A program made the translations under genes and the position numbers. The notes under the pieces are model-generated. The model saw only the letters and a program-made list of their open reading frames with translations, had not been told where the DNA came from and ran no database searches. A stretch of DNA of 64,000 nucleotides from an uncultured Clostridia bacterium (lineage in GTDB: Bacteria > Bacillota > Clostridia > Christensenellales > DTU072): NCBI GenBank assembly GCA_944363505.1, contig CALVUD010000006.1, forward strand, positions 1 to 64,000. Reading direction: 5' to 3'. Positions within the stretch are counted from its first letter, which is position 1; each line of letters starts with the position of its first letter. This document shows positions 16,483 through 24,333 of the stretch, piece after piece.

Positions 16483-16511
16483 AAAAAAGCCGCTTCTTGC
16501 GAGGCGGCTTT
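16483..16511 (-). terminator. Attenuator terminator of the aro operon
   Basis: On the minus strand an 8-bp stem (CAAAGCCGC side pairing with GCGGCTTT, loop of 10) is followed by six U. It lies between the leader-peptide stop and aroF, so transcription reaching it would end before the operon unless an alternative fold forms. Confidence 0.85.
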
Positions 16512-16547
16512 GTATCCTGATTATATGCTCTTACCGACCACGCAAAA

Positions 16548-16610
16548 CTAAGCTATCCCGTAGCTAAAGTAAAAGTAGTATGCGTAAGCGAAGAGATTAT
16601 CTTTTTTCAT
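16548..16610 (-). CDS. Tyr/Phe-rich leader peptide of the aro operon
   Basis: A 20-codon frame, MKKDNLFAYAYYFYFSYGIA. Eight of twenty residues are aromatic: five Tyr (all TAC) and three Phe. They are clustered at positions 7-17, and the stop codon comes 37 bases before the terminator stem. This is the standard layout of ribosome-mediated attenuation: scarce charged tRNA-Tyr or tRNA-Phe would stall the ribosome in this run and favour an antiterminator. The promoter's -10 box ends 6 bases before the ATG and no Shine-Dalgarno site fits, so the transcript probably begins at or next to the AUG. Confidence 0.85.
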   Translation of the reverse strand: MKKDNLFAYAYYFYFSYGIA

Positions 16611-16616
16611 AGCTAA

Positions 16617-16645
16617 AGTATAACGCCTTAAGCGCGCCTTGTCAA
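16617..16645 (-). promoter_or_regulatory. Promoter of the aro leader and operon
   Basis: TTGACA (16645-16640), a 17-base spacer and TATACT (16622-16617): near-perfect sigma-A consensus. The distance from the -10 to the leader ATG is 6 bases. A second TTGACA lies 13 bases further upstream (16658-16653) without a matching -10. Confidence 0.85.
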
Positions 16646-16733
16646 TGATTTTTGTCAACTTTCTCCGCGCCGACAAAGGCTTTTGCCGCCCTGTTTCGGC
16701 ACCGAAAATTGCTTTTATAGAGCATTTTATCAG

Positions 16734-16912
16734 TCAAAGAATTCCGAGTATCGGGAGATCAGTTCAAGTATCATGTCCTCGGTAAGGATACCCTTTCCGA
16801 TCGCGACCTTCAGGTACGCGCCGCCTCTTTTAAAAAAATTGATTTGTTCGGAAATTTATTTAATATCGAAAAATCGATATTCGTCGATCGTTTCCGCGAC
16901 TTCCCGTTGCAT
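16734..16912 (-). pseudogene. Small broken gene of unknown function
   Basis: A 59-codon frame from ATG 16912 to TGA 16734, interrupted once by TAA after DEYRFFDIK. Beyond it, the frame resumes as ISEQINFFKRGGAYLKVAIG and ends LELISRYSEFFD. The even amino-acid mix on both sides suggests a real small protein with one nonsense change (CAA or GAA to TAA). I do not recognise the family. It lies between the lipoprotein gene and the aro promoter, on the same strand as both. Confidence 0.35.
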
Positions 16913-16930
16913 TATTTACCGCTCTGTATA

Positions 16931-17608
16931 CTACAAAACACCGAAAATATTCGGCGTTTTCAGTTTGTCTTTCATAAAAAATATGAGTTTCAACTTCGGG
17001 AACGCGTATTCGTATTCTATTTCCTGATACTCGGATCTGTATTCGAATTCTTCAAACGAAATAAGATTTATATATTTGCCGTTCTCGGCTTTCACTGCGG
17101 GTATATGACCGTTATAAATCTTAAGCAAATACATTCTTTGGTCGAGCACATCGGCAAGCTTGAACGGACTTTCGTTATAATATACGAATTCCCCGTATTC
17201 GTCGCATTCGTAAAACGCGTCGGAAAAAGAGCTTTCTTCGTCTTTTGCCCACACAACGCCGTTATACGTTAAAGTTTCCGCATCCGTGTCTCTCACTATC
17301 ATCCTTTGCCACTCAATAAACGAAACATATTGGTCTGCATAAAAGTAGTCGAAAGGCATATTGCGCACACAGGAAAAGGCGAAGCCCGAAGGCTCGCACT
17401 CAAACAGGCAATATTCGAATTCGTCGTTTTCGTTGTAAAGAGGATATGCGTAGAAGTCCGTCACGCCTTTTTTTAAAAGTTTCTCGCGCATGCTCTCCGA
17501 CATAAATTCGATGTGCTCTTCCTCGCTATAACAGGAGCCGCTCAGGCATCCCGAAAGCGTAAGCGCAATAACCGCCAGAAGCAATACGGATATAACTTTG
17601 ATTTTCAT
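16931..17608 (-). CDS. Lipoprotein of unknown function
   Basis: 225 residues. The N-terminus has a lipoprotein signal peptide with lipobox LSGC (Cys about residue 20), so the protein should be anchored to the outer face of the membrane. The mature part is very rich in Glu, Tyr and Phe and has no domain that I recognise. AGGGGAGA precedes the ATG. It stands alone, with AT-rich spacers on both sides. The acidic aromatic composition resembles other orphan lipoproteins of gut Clostridia, which does not indicate a role. Confidence 0.65.
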   Translation of the reverse strand: MKIKVISVLLLAVIALTLSGCLSGSCYSEEEHIEFMSESMREKLLKKGVTDFYAYPLYNENDEFEYCLFECEPSGFAFSCVRNMPFDYFYADQYVSFIEWQRMIVRDTDAETLTYNGVVWAKDEESSFSDAFYECDEYGEFVYYNESPFKLADVLDQRMYLLKIYNGHIPAVKAENGKYINLISFEEFEYRSEYQEIEYEYAFPKLKLIFFMKDKLKTPNIFGVL

Positions 17609-17868
17609 ACCAATCTCCCCTTTTATAAAGTCGGTATATTAAATTATCGGTATATACGGTTTCGTTACATTTTAATTATATATCATTCAAATTTAATTTA
17701 CAATATCCTAACTAATATTTTCTCGTTCGTGCAAGTTCTAAAAATAGAAAAACGTTCTACGTAACGACTTTTTATTTAGCCTTAAAGATTTTCTGTTTTT
17801 ATCACAAATAATATACTCGTACCTATTGAACTCAATGCTTTTTTCATTAGTACGTCCTCCCAATATTA

Positions 17869-18390
17869 TCATTCTTCCGATAAAATGATTCTTTTGTAAA
17901 CAGTTGTGCTTTTATATTTCCTTATAAAATCGGGGTCATTTAACCCGTCCGGATAACAATCGAAAAAAATCGATACCTTGTAATGATCATATCCTGTGAG
18001 TCCTGCCTTTCCTATCTTTTCAGGCCAATATCCTGCGGTATAAATCGGACCATGGTCTATTTCCCACTCATCGTCGTACAGCCTTAAATTGGTATGATAA
18101 CTATCCAGGATCGTATTTTCGGGCAGATCCTCATCTTTCAAATACTCCCCCGTTTCTTTGTCCTTAATCCGTACATCGATATGTGTTTTTTCCTTTGGCA
18201 AAATCACAACGTCGCCGTCGTTGACGACCTCTCCGGTATTCGGATCAATTAGTTCGAGTACGACTTCTCTGTTATATTGTGTTTCATCATCCTTAAGGCA
18301 TGAGGTCAAGCCAAAGCATGAAGTCAAGCCGAAAAGAGATGTCACCGCAACGACAATTACCAAGATTGACAATATGATCCTTTTCTTCAT
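17869..18390 (-). CDS. Lipoprotein with a duplicated lipobox
   Basis: 173 residues: signal peptide, then FGLTSC twice in a row (Cys near residues 25 and 31) caused by an 18-base tandem duplication at 18298-18333. Either Cys could be lipidated; the first is the likelier site. The mature part is acidic and contains a beta-sandwich-like segment with DPNTGEVVNDGDVV, perhaps an Ig-like or carboxypeptidase regulatory-like fold, but I would not assign a family. AAGGAGGA precedes the ATG. Monocistronic by appearance. Confidence 0.65.
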   Translation of the reverse strand: MKKRIILSILVIVVAVTSLFGLTSCFGLTSCLKDDETQYNREVVLELIDPNTGEVVNDGDVVILPKEKTHIDVRIKDKETGEYLKDEDLPENTILDSYHTNLRLYDDEWEIDHGPIYTAGYWPEKIGKAGLTGYDHYKVSIFFDCYPDGLNDPDFIRKYKSTTVYKRIILSEE

Positions 18391-18810
18391 CTTTGTCCTC
18401 CTTCACATATACGGAAATATTGCTGCCGCTTTACGAGCGCTAACATAGAATCATAATATTATTATATTACACGCTAGCTGTTTTGGCAATACCAAATTAC
18501 ACAAAAAATAAACCAATAGTAAAATCAATTTTAATCCAATTTAATAATATAGATTATAAATGTAAGAATATCTTATTTTACCGATTTACCATTAATTTAT
18601 CCATGAACGGCGATTCGCAAATAAAAGTGTTTTAATGACGTGTTCCGTACACTGTGTATAGCGCGTGCACGAACGGCATACTCGGCGCCGATTCGCAGAC
18701 CATATTTTTTAGTATCGCAATGAAAAAAGCCCGCTCTGGGGAACGGACCTTGTATATTTTTTCAGTTTGCGATCAATCTGACCGCTTGAATCATTTCACT
18801 CGGAACCGAT
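18391..18810. other. 420-bp spacer without a convincing gene
   Basis: The left half is very AT-rich and probably contains the promoter of the lipoprotein gene. The right half (18.6-18.8 kb) has host-like composition but no open frame with a ribosome site. A weak hairpin followed by T on the minus strand near 18723-18750 could end the DUF2804 transcript. Confidence 0.4.
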
Positions 18811-19821
18811 CTACCATCGATTATACATTTTTTCCGCAAACGCGTACATGTCCTTTACTTCGATTACTTTGCCGTCGTCCAGCACGGCTTTTCCCGTCCA
18901 CAATCCGTGCACCTGATGACAGCAAAATTTCAGTATGCCGAGATCAAGCGGATTCGCGTTGTCGTAAAACGGCTTCATCGTCATATCGAAACGCCCGTCC
19001 TCGGAAACGAAGTGCCACGGCTCCATCCAACGCCCGTCCGGCTCCCTTTCAAGGCTTACCGCGCCTATCTTATGCGCTTTGCCGTCGTAGAAAAGCATCG
19101 TTTCGGTGGCGTTCGATTCGTCGCCTATCCCCCAGGTCAGTTCGAAGCCGAAGCGTTTACCGTCCGCGAGAGCGGTCGAGCCGTTCGCCCATATCCAATG
19201 ATTGCTGTAAGGCCAGGCGCCCCTGCCCCAGTCGAGAACCGCAAAGGTATTGTCTCTGGTAAATTCCCAGACAAGTTTACTCTTATACCTAACGTAGCCT
19301 TTTACGGGCATACAATTTATTTTGTCGGTATAAAAAAATCTCGCCGGCTTTTTGAACGGGAACAGCGTGGTGATCGATTCTCCATCGGATACCGCCGAAA
19401 AATACACTTCGAGACGTTTGTCGCGGTATCTGACGCGGCGTTTCAAGCCGTCGAAATCTATCGACAAGAATACGCCTCCCCTGTTGAATTCGAAATGATG
19501 AGGCTTTTGAGAGTTTACGGGCGGTACGAATCTTTTAACCGTAAACGGGCATATCCCCGCGCCCGAGAGCTTTTCGCCCGTTTCAAAGTCCAGATAAGTC
19601 GCCGTCGCCATACTGCCGAGGGCAATGTTCGCGAAATTTACCTGAATCATTTTTTTGCCGTCGGAGATCTGATAGAAGTCCCACTCCTTCAGCCTTAGTT
19701 TGTTTTTGACGGCTTCGCGGTTATAAACGTAAAGATTGCGTTTGCAATACCCCGGCTTTAACGGATCGCCCTTCGGATCCAACAGATTCACGCTTTGGGT
19801 TATTTCGGTCTGCTTATTCAT
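18811..19821 (-). CDS. DUF2804 domain protein
   Basis: 336 residues, matching the DUF2804 family along its length: an N-terminal GDPLKPGYC segment with the tail KRNLYVYN, the LKEWDFYQI region near 45, the WGRGAWPYSNHWIWANG motif near 205 and the GRFDMTMKPFYD segment near 275. The family looks like a carotenoid/lipocalin-type beta fold; no activity is established to my knowledge. GGAGGTAAAA precedes the ATG at 19821, which I prefer to an in-frame GTG 15 bases upstream. Its start overlaps the end of the hydrolase gene by 8 bases, so the two are co-translated. Confidence 0.85.
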   Translation of the reverse strand: MNKQTEITQSVNLLDPKGDPLKPGYCKRNLYVYNREAVKNKLRLKEWDFYQISDGKKMIQVNFANIALGSMATATYLDFETGEKLSGAGICPFTVKRFVPPVNSQKPHHFEFNRGGVFLSIDFDGLKRRVRYRDKRLEVYFSAVSDGESITTLFPFKKPARFFYTDKINCMPVKGYVRYKSKLVWEFTRDNTFAVLDWGRGAWPYSNHWIWANGSTALADGKRFGFELTWGIGDESNATETMLFYDGKAHKIGAVSLEREPDGRWMEPWHFVSEDGRFDMTMKPFYDNANPLDLGILKFCCHQVHGLWTGKAVLDDGKVIEVKDMYAFAEKMYNRW

Positions 19822-20488
19822 TTTTACCTCCGACACGCATCAGAAATCCGCTTATTTCGCCGACGAACTTACGGTTGTCGGCAACGTAGCTCGAATGGCT
19901 TTCCCCTTTCAGTATCTTCAGTTCGGAGCCTTTTATCAGAGAAGCCAGTTTTTCGGTGTGGCTAAGTTCCACCATATCTTTTTCGCCCGCGAGTATCAGC
20001 ACGGGCGCGTCTATCGCCGCAATATCCTTTTCGTCGAAAACGGGTTCGTCGAGCATCAGACGCACCCGCTCCGAACGCGTCAGAAAATACATGAATTTAA
20101 AAAGCGCGCGCACTTTTCTTTTCAGACCTCCGGGCGCAAAATTCGCGCCCGCAAGCACGGCTCCGCCGAAAAATCCGGGATATTCGATAAGCGCTTTCAG
20201 CGCGGTGATCGCGCCGTCGGAAAAGCCTACGAGAACGGGTTTATTCAGACCCAGAGCGTCCGCTATCCCTTTTACGTCCTCGGCGAAATAATCGTAGCTA
20301 AGCGGCGCGTAAGTGCTTTTGCCGTGTCCGCGCGTATCGGGAGCGATAACTTTAAACTGCGGCGAAAGATATTTCGGCACGTCCTTGAAAAGCGACGAAC
20401 TTTCGCCGTTGCCGTGCAGAAAAATCGCGGGTACTTTCCCTTCTGATATTCTCACATTAACGCTTACGCAATCCAGAGTTACTCTCAT
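19814..20488 (-). CDS. Alpha/beta hydrolase
   Basis: 224 residues of the alpha/beta hydrolase fold: oxyanion-loop HGNGES near residue 25, nucleophile elbow GFSDG near 90, acid in the LAGEKDMVE segment near 172 and the catalytic His in GESHSSY near 200. It could be an esterase, lipase or C-C bond hydrolase; the substrate is unknown. The cap region between 115 and 155 is short. A TATAAT box lies 16 bases before the ATG, no clear Shine-Dalgarno site is seen, and the downstream DUF2804 gene overlaps, so this is the first of a two-gene operon. Confidence 0.85.
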   Translation of the reverse strand: MRVTLDCVSVNVRISEGKVPAIFLHGNGESSSLFKDVPKYLSPQFKVIAPDTRGHGKSTYAPLSYDYFAEDVKGIADALGLNKPVLVGFSDGAITALKALIEYPGFFGGAVLAGANFAPGGLKRKVRALFKFMYFLTRSERVRLMLDEPVFDEKDIAAIDAPVLILAGEKDMVELSHTEKLASLIKGSELKILKGESHSSYVADNRKFVGEISGFLMRVGGKNE

Positions 20489-20590
20489 ATTCAGATTTTA
20501 GCATATTATAACTCCTTTTTCAATAATCAATGTCGCCTGTCTTTATGGCGTCGGCAGTTGCGTTTCTCCTGCCGAATTCGGGGTTGATTT

Positions 20591-20619
20591 TTGGTTCTCT
20601 TACAGATACAATATATACA
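20591..20619 (+). promoter_or_regulatory. Possible gdhA promoter
   Basis: TTGGTT, 17 bases, TATACA, about 60 bases before the gdhA start. Only moderately close to consensus. Confidence 0.4.
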
Positions 20620-20681
20620 GACGCAATATATGCCGAACCGAATATTATGGTCTGACCGCATAAACGGGTTAAGGAGAAGAT

Positions 20682-21932
20682 ATGGAATACAATCCTTTTT
20701 TGAACTTCTGCAAGGTTCTGGACGAGGCCGCCGCGACCGCAAAGATCGCGCCCGAAGATTACGAGGTTTTAAAGCACCCCGAAAGAGAACTGAAAGTCGC
20801 TTTGCCTATAATCCGCGACAACGGAAAACTGGAAGTTTTCGAAGGTTACCGGGTACAGCATTCTTCTCTGCGCGGTCCGTGTAAAGGCGGAATACGTTTT
20901 CATCAGGACGTCAACGTCGACGAGGTAAAAGCGCTTGCGGCGTGGATGACGTTCAAATGCGCAATAGTCAACATTCCTTACGGAGGCGGCAAAGGCGGAG
21001 TTAAGGTCGATCCGCACACGCTGTCGGAAAGCGAGCTGGAAAAGCTGACCCGCCGCTATACCGCGGCGATATTGCCGCTTATCGGTCCGCAACAGGACAT
21101 TCCCGCGCCGGACGTGGGCACGAACGCGCAGTCTATGGACTGGCTGATGGACACCTATTCCATGATGCGCGGCTACGCCGTGCCCGGGGTCGCGACGGGC
21201 AAGGACATCGAAGTCGGCGGTTCCCTTGGAAGAACCGAGGCTACGGGCAGAGGGATAATGACGGTAACGCGTCTGGTCGCCGAAAAGCACGGTATTAAAA
21301 AGGCGCGCGTCGCCGTACAGGGAGCGGGCAACGTGGGGAGCATTTCCGCAAAGCTTATCGCCAAAAACCTCGGTTTCGACATAGTGGCTATCAGCGACGT
21401 TTCGGGAGGGATCTACAACGCGGACGGTCTGGACATGAATTCGGTCGGCGCGTTCCTTGCGAAAAAAGGCTTGCTTAAAGATTATTCGGCACAGGGCGTA
21501 AAACACATTACCAACGAAGAACTGCTGATGTGCGAATGCGACATTTTGATCCCCGCCGCACTCGAAAACCAAATTACCGCCGGAATAGCCGAAAAACTGA
21601 AAGCCTCGATAATCATCGAGGCCGCCAACGGTCCCACCTCGGTGGAAGCCGACGCGGTGCTCGCTTCGCGCAACATAGACGTCTATCCCGACATTCTCTC
21701 AAACGCGGGCGGCGTGGTTGTCTCATATTTCGAATGGGCGCAGAATCTTCAGTCCCTCTACTGGGAGGAAGCCGACGTCAACAGAATGCTCGACAAAGTA
21801 ATGGTACGCGCTTTCGGCGACGTCGAAAAAACCGCGGAGGAATACGGAGTAACTCTGAGACTCGCGGCATACATCACCGCGCTGAAACGCTTGACCCGCG
21901 CCGCGAAACTGCGCGGGATATTCCCCAGATAA
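20682..21932 (+). CDS. gdhA: Glu/Leu/Phe/Val dehydrogenase (glutamate dehydrogenase)
   Basis: 416 residues, the length of the NAD-linked hexameric class. It interconverts glutamate and 2-oxoglutarate plus ammonia. Diagnostic parts: the substrate-lysine loop PYGGGKGGVK near residue 103-112, GPCKGGIRFH near 66, PAPDVGTN near 147, and the nucleotide fold VAVQGAGNVGS near 212. AAGGAGAAG precedes the ATG. It is followed after 25 bases by the metallophosphoesterase gene. Glutamate fermentation or nitrogen balancing are both possible roles. Confidence 0.93.
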   Translation: MEYNPFLNFCKVLDEAAATAKIAPEDYEVLKHPERELKVALPIIRDNGKLEVFEGYRVQHSSLRGPCKGGIRFHQDVNVDEVKALAAWMTFKCAIVNIPYGGGKGGVKVDPHTLSESELEKLTRRYTAAILPLIGPQQDIPAPDVGTNAQSMDWLMDTYSMMRGYAVPGVATGKDIEVGGSLGRTEATGRGIMTVTRLVAEKHGIKKARVAVQGAGNVGSISAKLIAKNLGFDIVAISDVSGGIYNADGLDMNSVGAFLAKKGLLKDYSAQGVKHITNEELLMCECDILIPAALENQITAGIAEKLKASIIIEAANGPTSVEADAVLASRNIDVYPDILSNAGGVVVSYFEWAQNLQSLYWEEADVNRMLDKVMVRAFGDVEKTAEEYGVTLRLAAYITALKRLTRAAKLRGIFPR

Positions 21933-21957
21933 AATTTCTTTGCGCTCGGGAGGCACC

Positions 21958-23114
21958 ATGAAGGCTTTTAAAATTACGGTTTCCGTCATCACGCTCATAG
22001 CGTTTGCGGTCGTTGTGGGAATTGCGCTATGGACTTCCTGTTCCCCGCCGCCGAACCCTGCTACCGAGGGAGAAACGCCGCCTTTGAGATTTTCAGAGGA
22101 CGGCACGTTCACTATACTGCACCTGACCGATTTCCACGAATGGATGGGCATCGAAAAAGAGGGTCTGTTCAACATCGAAATCCAAGATTCGCTGAAACCG
22201 CTTTTGGTCGAATACGTTACAAAGACTTTAGACGAAGTCAAACCCGATCTCGTCGTGCTGGGCGGCGACAACGTATTCCCTCTCAGCATGCTTGCGGACA
22301 TCGGAAAAACTCGGTCAGTCTGAACACCTACCGCGCCATAGCCTCCCTGTTCGAGGAACGCTCTCAGTACTGGACGCTCACCTTCGGCAACCACGATTCC
22401 GAATGCGTCATGAATAAGGACGACTTTATGCTTGCGCTCTCGGAATACTCCTTTTTTATCGGCGGCATGAATGACGGGAAATGGTTCAGCGCCGCTGTTT
22501 TCGAATCGGACGAAACGGTGGACGGCGTCGCGGTCGACGACTATGTCGGCAACTTTTCGATTCCCGTATATGACAATTCGGGTACCGAAATTCTTTATAA
22601 CGTCTTTATATTGGATTCGGGTTCGTTCGTAAAAACGGCACCTGCGGGAGCTTCGTACAGATATATTACCGCAGAACAGACCGAATGGTATCTCGACCAA
22701 TCCGAAAAACTCGAACAAAAAACGGGCGGCATCGTTCCCGCAGTAATGTTCACGCACATCCCGCTGATGGAAATGAAAGAAGCCTACGAACTCAACGGCG
22801 CGGCGGACGGCGACATATACGCGGGGTTCTCCCTCTCCGATACGCGTTCCCAGATATTCAAGGCGTTGTTCGAACGCGGCGACGTAAAGGGAATTTTCTT
22901 CGGCCACGAACACCTTGAGGACGCCACCGTGTTCTATACCGAAGGCGACAGAAGCGTGATGATGGGTCTGACGAAAATGGCTCAGGCGCAAAGTTACTCC
23001 GACACGACATCGGTCATGAATTCCAGAGTGATAACCCTCTCTGCTGACGGCGGCATGTCCACATATGTTTCCGACAGCACCGGGCATACGGGAAAAACGG
23101 TAACTTTACCGTAA
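21958..23114 (+). pseudogene. Frameshifted metallophosphoesterase
   Basis: Two reading frames together make one calcineurin-like phosphoesterase. The first (21958-22323) has an N-terminal membrane/lipoprotein signal (a hydrophobic helix then TSC), then HLTDFHEW and LVVLGGDNVF metal motifs. It stops early. The second continues from about 22310 with LTFGNHDSE, MFTHIPLMEM and FFGHEHLED, the remaining metal-binding blocks, to 23112. The break is at a run of five A (22305-22309); one extra A would restore a continuous protein of about 385 residues. It may be a real mutation, a phase-variable tract or an assembly error. If intact it would be an extracellular or membrane-bound phosphodiesterase. Confidence 0.85.
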
Positions 23115-23155
23115 AGCAAGTCGTTTTTTCGCACTATCGCCGCGCGACTTCGATA

Positions 23156-23184
23156 TTGACTTCGGGCGGGAACCGTGCTAAGAT
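23156..23184 (+). promoter_or_regulatory. Promoter of the Ldh2/malic enzyme pair
   Basis: TTGACT at 23156-23161, a 17-base spacer, TAAGAT at 23179-23184, 35 bases before the ATG. Confidence 0.6.
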
Positions 23185-23219
23185 TGAATAGACGATTTTT
23201 ATTTTCTCAAGGAGATTTT

Positions 23220-24329
23220 ATGGCAAAAGTTATTGTCGACTGGAAAACCATCACCGGCTTCGTGCGCGACGCTTTTATCGGCGCGGGCGTACCCGAAAAA
23301 GACGCCGAGATCTGCGCCGACGTTTTGATCGAATCGGACAGACGCGGCATCGAATCGCACGGCGTGAACCGCTTCAAACCCATCTACATCGACAGAATCA
23401 AGGCAGGTATCCAAAATCCCGTTACCGAATTCGAAATTTTGCGCGAAACCCCCACTACCGCGGTCGTGGACGGGCACGACGGCATGGGACAGGTCATAGG
23501 CTACCGCGCCACGCGCATGGCTATCGAAAAGGCCAAAAAGTACGGCATGGGCATGCTGGCGGTCAGAAACTCCTGCCATTACGGTATCGCGGGATATTAC
23601 GCCTCCATGTGCATCAACGAAGGCATGATAGGCATAACCGGTACAAACGCCCGTCCCTCGATAGCTCCTACGTTCGGCGTCGAAAACATGCTGGGAACGA
23701 ACCCGCTGACGATAGGTTTTCCGACCGACGAGGAATTTCCTTTCATAATCGACTGCGCCACAAGCATCACCCAGCGCGGCAAGCTCGAATACTTTTCTAG
23801 ACTCGGCATGCCTACCCCGGAAGGTATGGTCATAGGTCGCGACGGCAAAGCACGCACGGATACCGACCGAATTTTAAAGGATCTGAACACGGGAGAAGCG
23901 GCGCTGGCGCCTCTGGGCGGCATCGGCGAAGAACTGGGCGGATACAAGGGTTACAGCTACGCCACCGTCGTCGAAGTGCTGAGCGCGGCTCTTCAACAGG
24001 GCAACTACCTCAAAATGCTGTCGGGTATCGGGGCTTCCGGCGAAAAGGTCCCCTATCATCTGGGACACTTCTTCATCGCCGTCGATACCGAAGCGTTCAT
24101 GGGGCTGGAAGCATTCAAAAAGACGGCGGGCGACATTCTGCGCGCTCTGCGCGCTTCCGAGAAGGCGCCCGGAGCCGAACGCATTTACACCGCGAACGAA
24201 AAAGAATACGAAGTATGGCTCCAAAGAAAGGATTCGGGCGTTCCCGTCAACGAAGCCGTTCAGAAAGAGCTTGTCGCCGTCCGCGACGAATATAAACTGA
24301 CAAAATACAAATTCCCCTGGGAGGACTAA
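23220..24329 (+). CDS. Ldh2-family (malate/L-lactate/ureidoglycolate) dehydrogenase
   Basis: 369 residues of the PF02615 NAD(P)-dependent oxidoreductase family, unrelated to classical LDH/MDH. Typical blocks: ESDRRGIESHGVNR near 40, VDGHDGMGQVIGY near 95, VRNSCHYGIAGYYA near 117 (His of the active site), GTNPLTIGFP near 160 and the later KGYSYATVVEVLS block. The substrate may be malate, sulfolactate, lactate or ureidoglycolate. The malic enzyme gene starts 4 bases later, which makes malate the best guess. The ATG at 23220 has AAGGAGAT in front and is preferred to an in-frame TTG start 45 bases upstream. Confidence 0.87.
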   Translation: MAKVIVDWKTITGFVRDAFIGAGVPEKDAEICADVLIESDRRGIESHGVNRFKPIYIDRIKAGIQNPVTEFEILRETPTTAVVDGHDGMGQVIGYRATRMAIEKAKKYGMGMLAVRNSCHYGIAGYYASMCINEGMIGITGTNARPSIAPTFGVENMLGTNPLTIGFPTDEEFPFIIDCATSITQRGKLEYFSRLGMPTPEGMVIGRDGKARTDTDRILKDLNTGEAALAPLGGIGEELGGYKGYSYATVVEVLSAALQQGNYLKMLSGIGASGEKVPYHLGHFFIAVDTEAFMGLEAFKKTAGDILRALRASEKAPGAERIYTANEKEYEVWLQRKDSGVPVNEAVQKELVAVRDEYKLTKYKFPWED

Positions 24330-24333
24330 AAAT

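Noticed and set aside
22301..22323. Programmed -1 frameshift in the metallophosphoesterase
   Set aside because: The tract GGA AAA ACT is not a good slippery heptamer and no downstream stem-loop is visible; a lost base in the A run is simpler.
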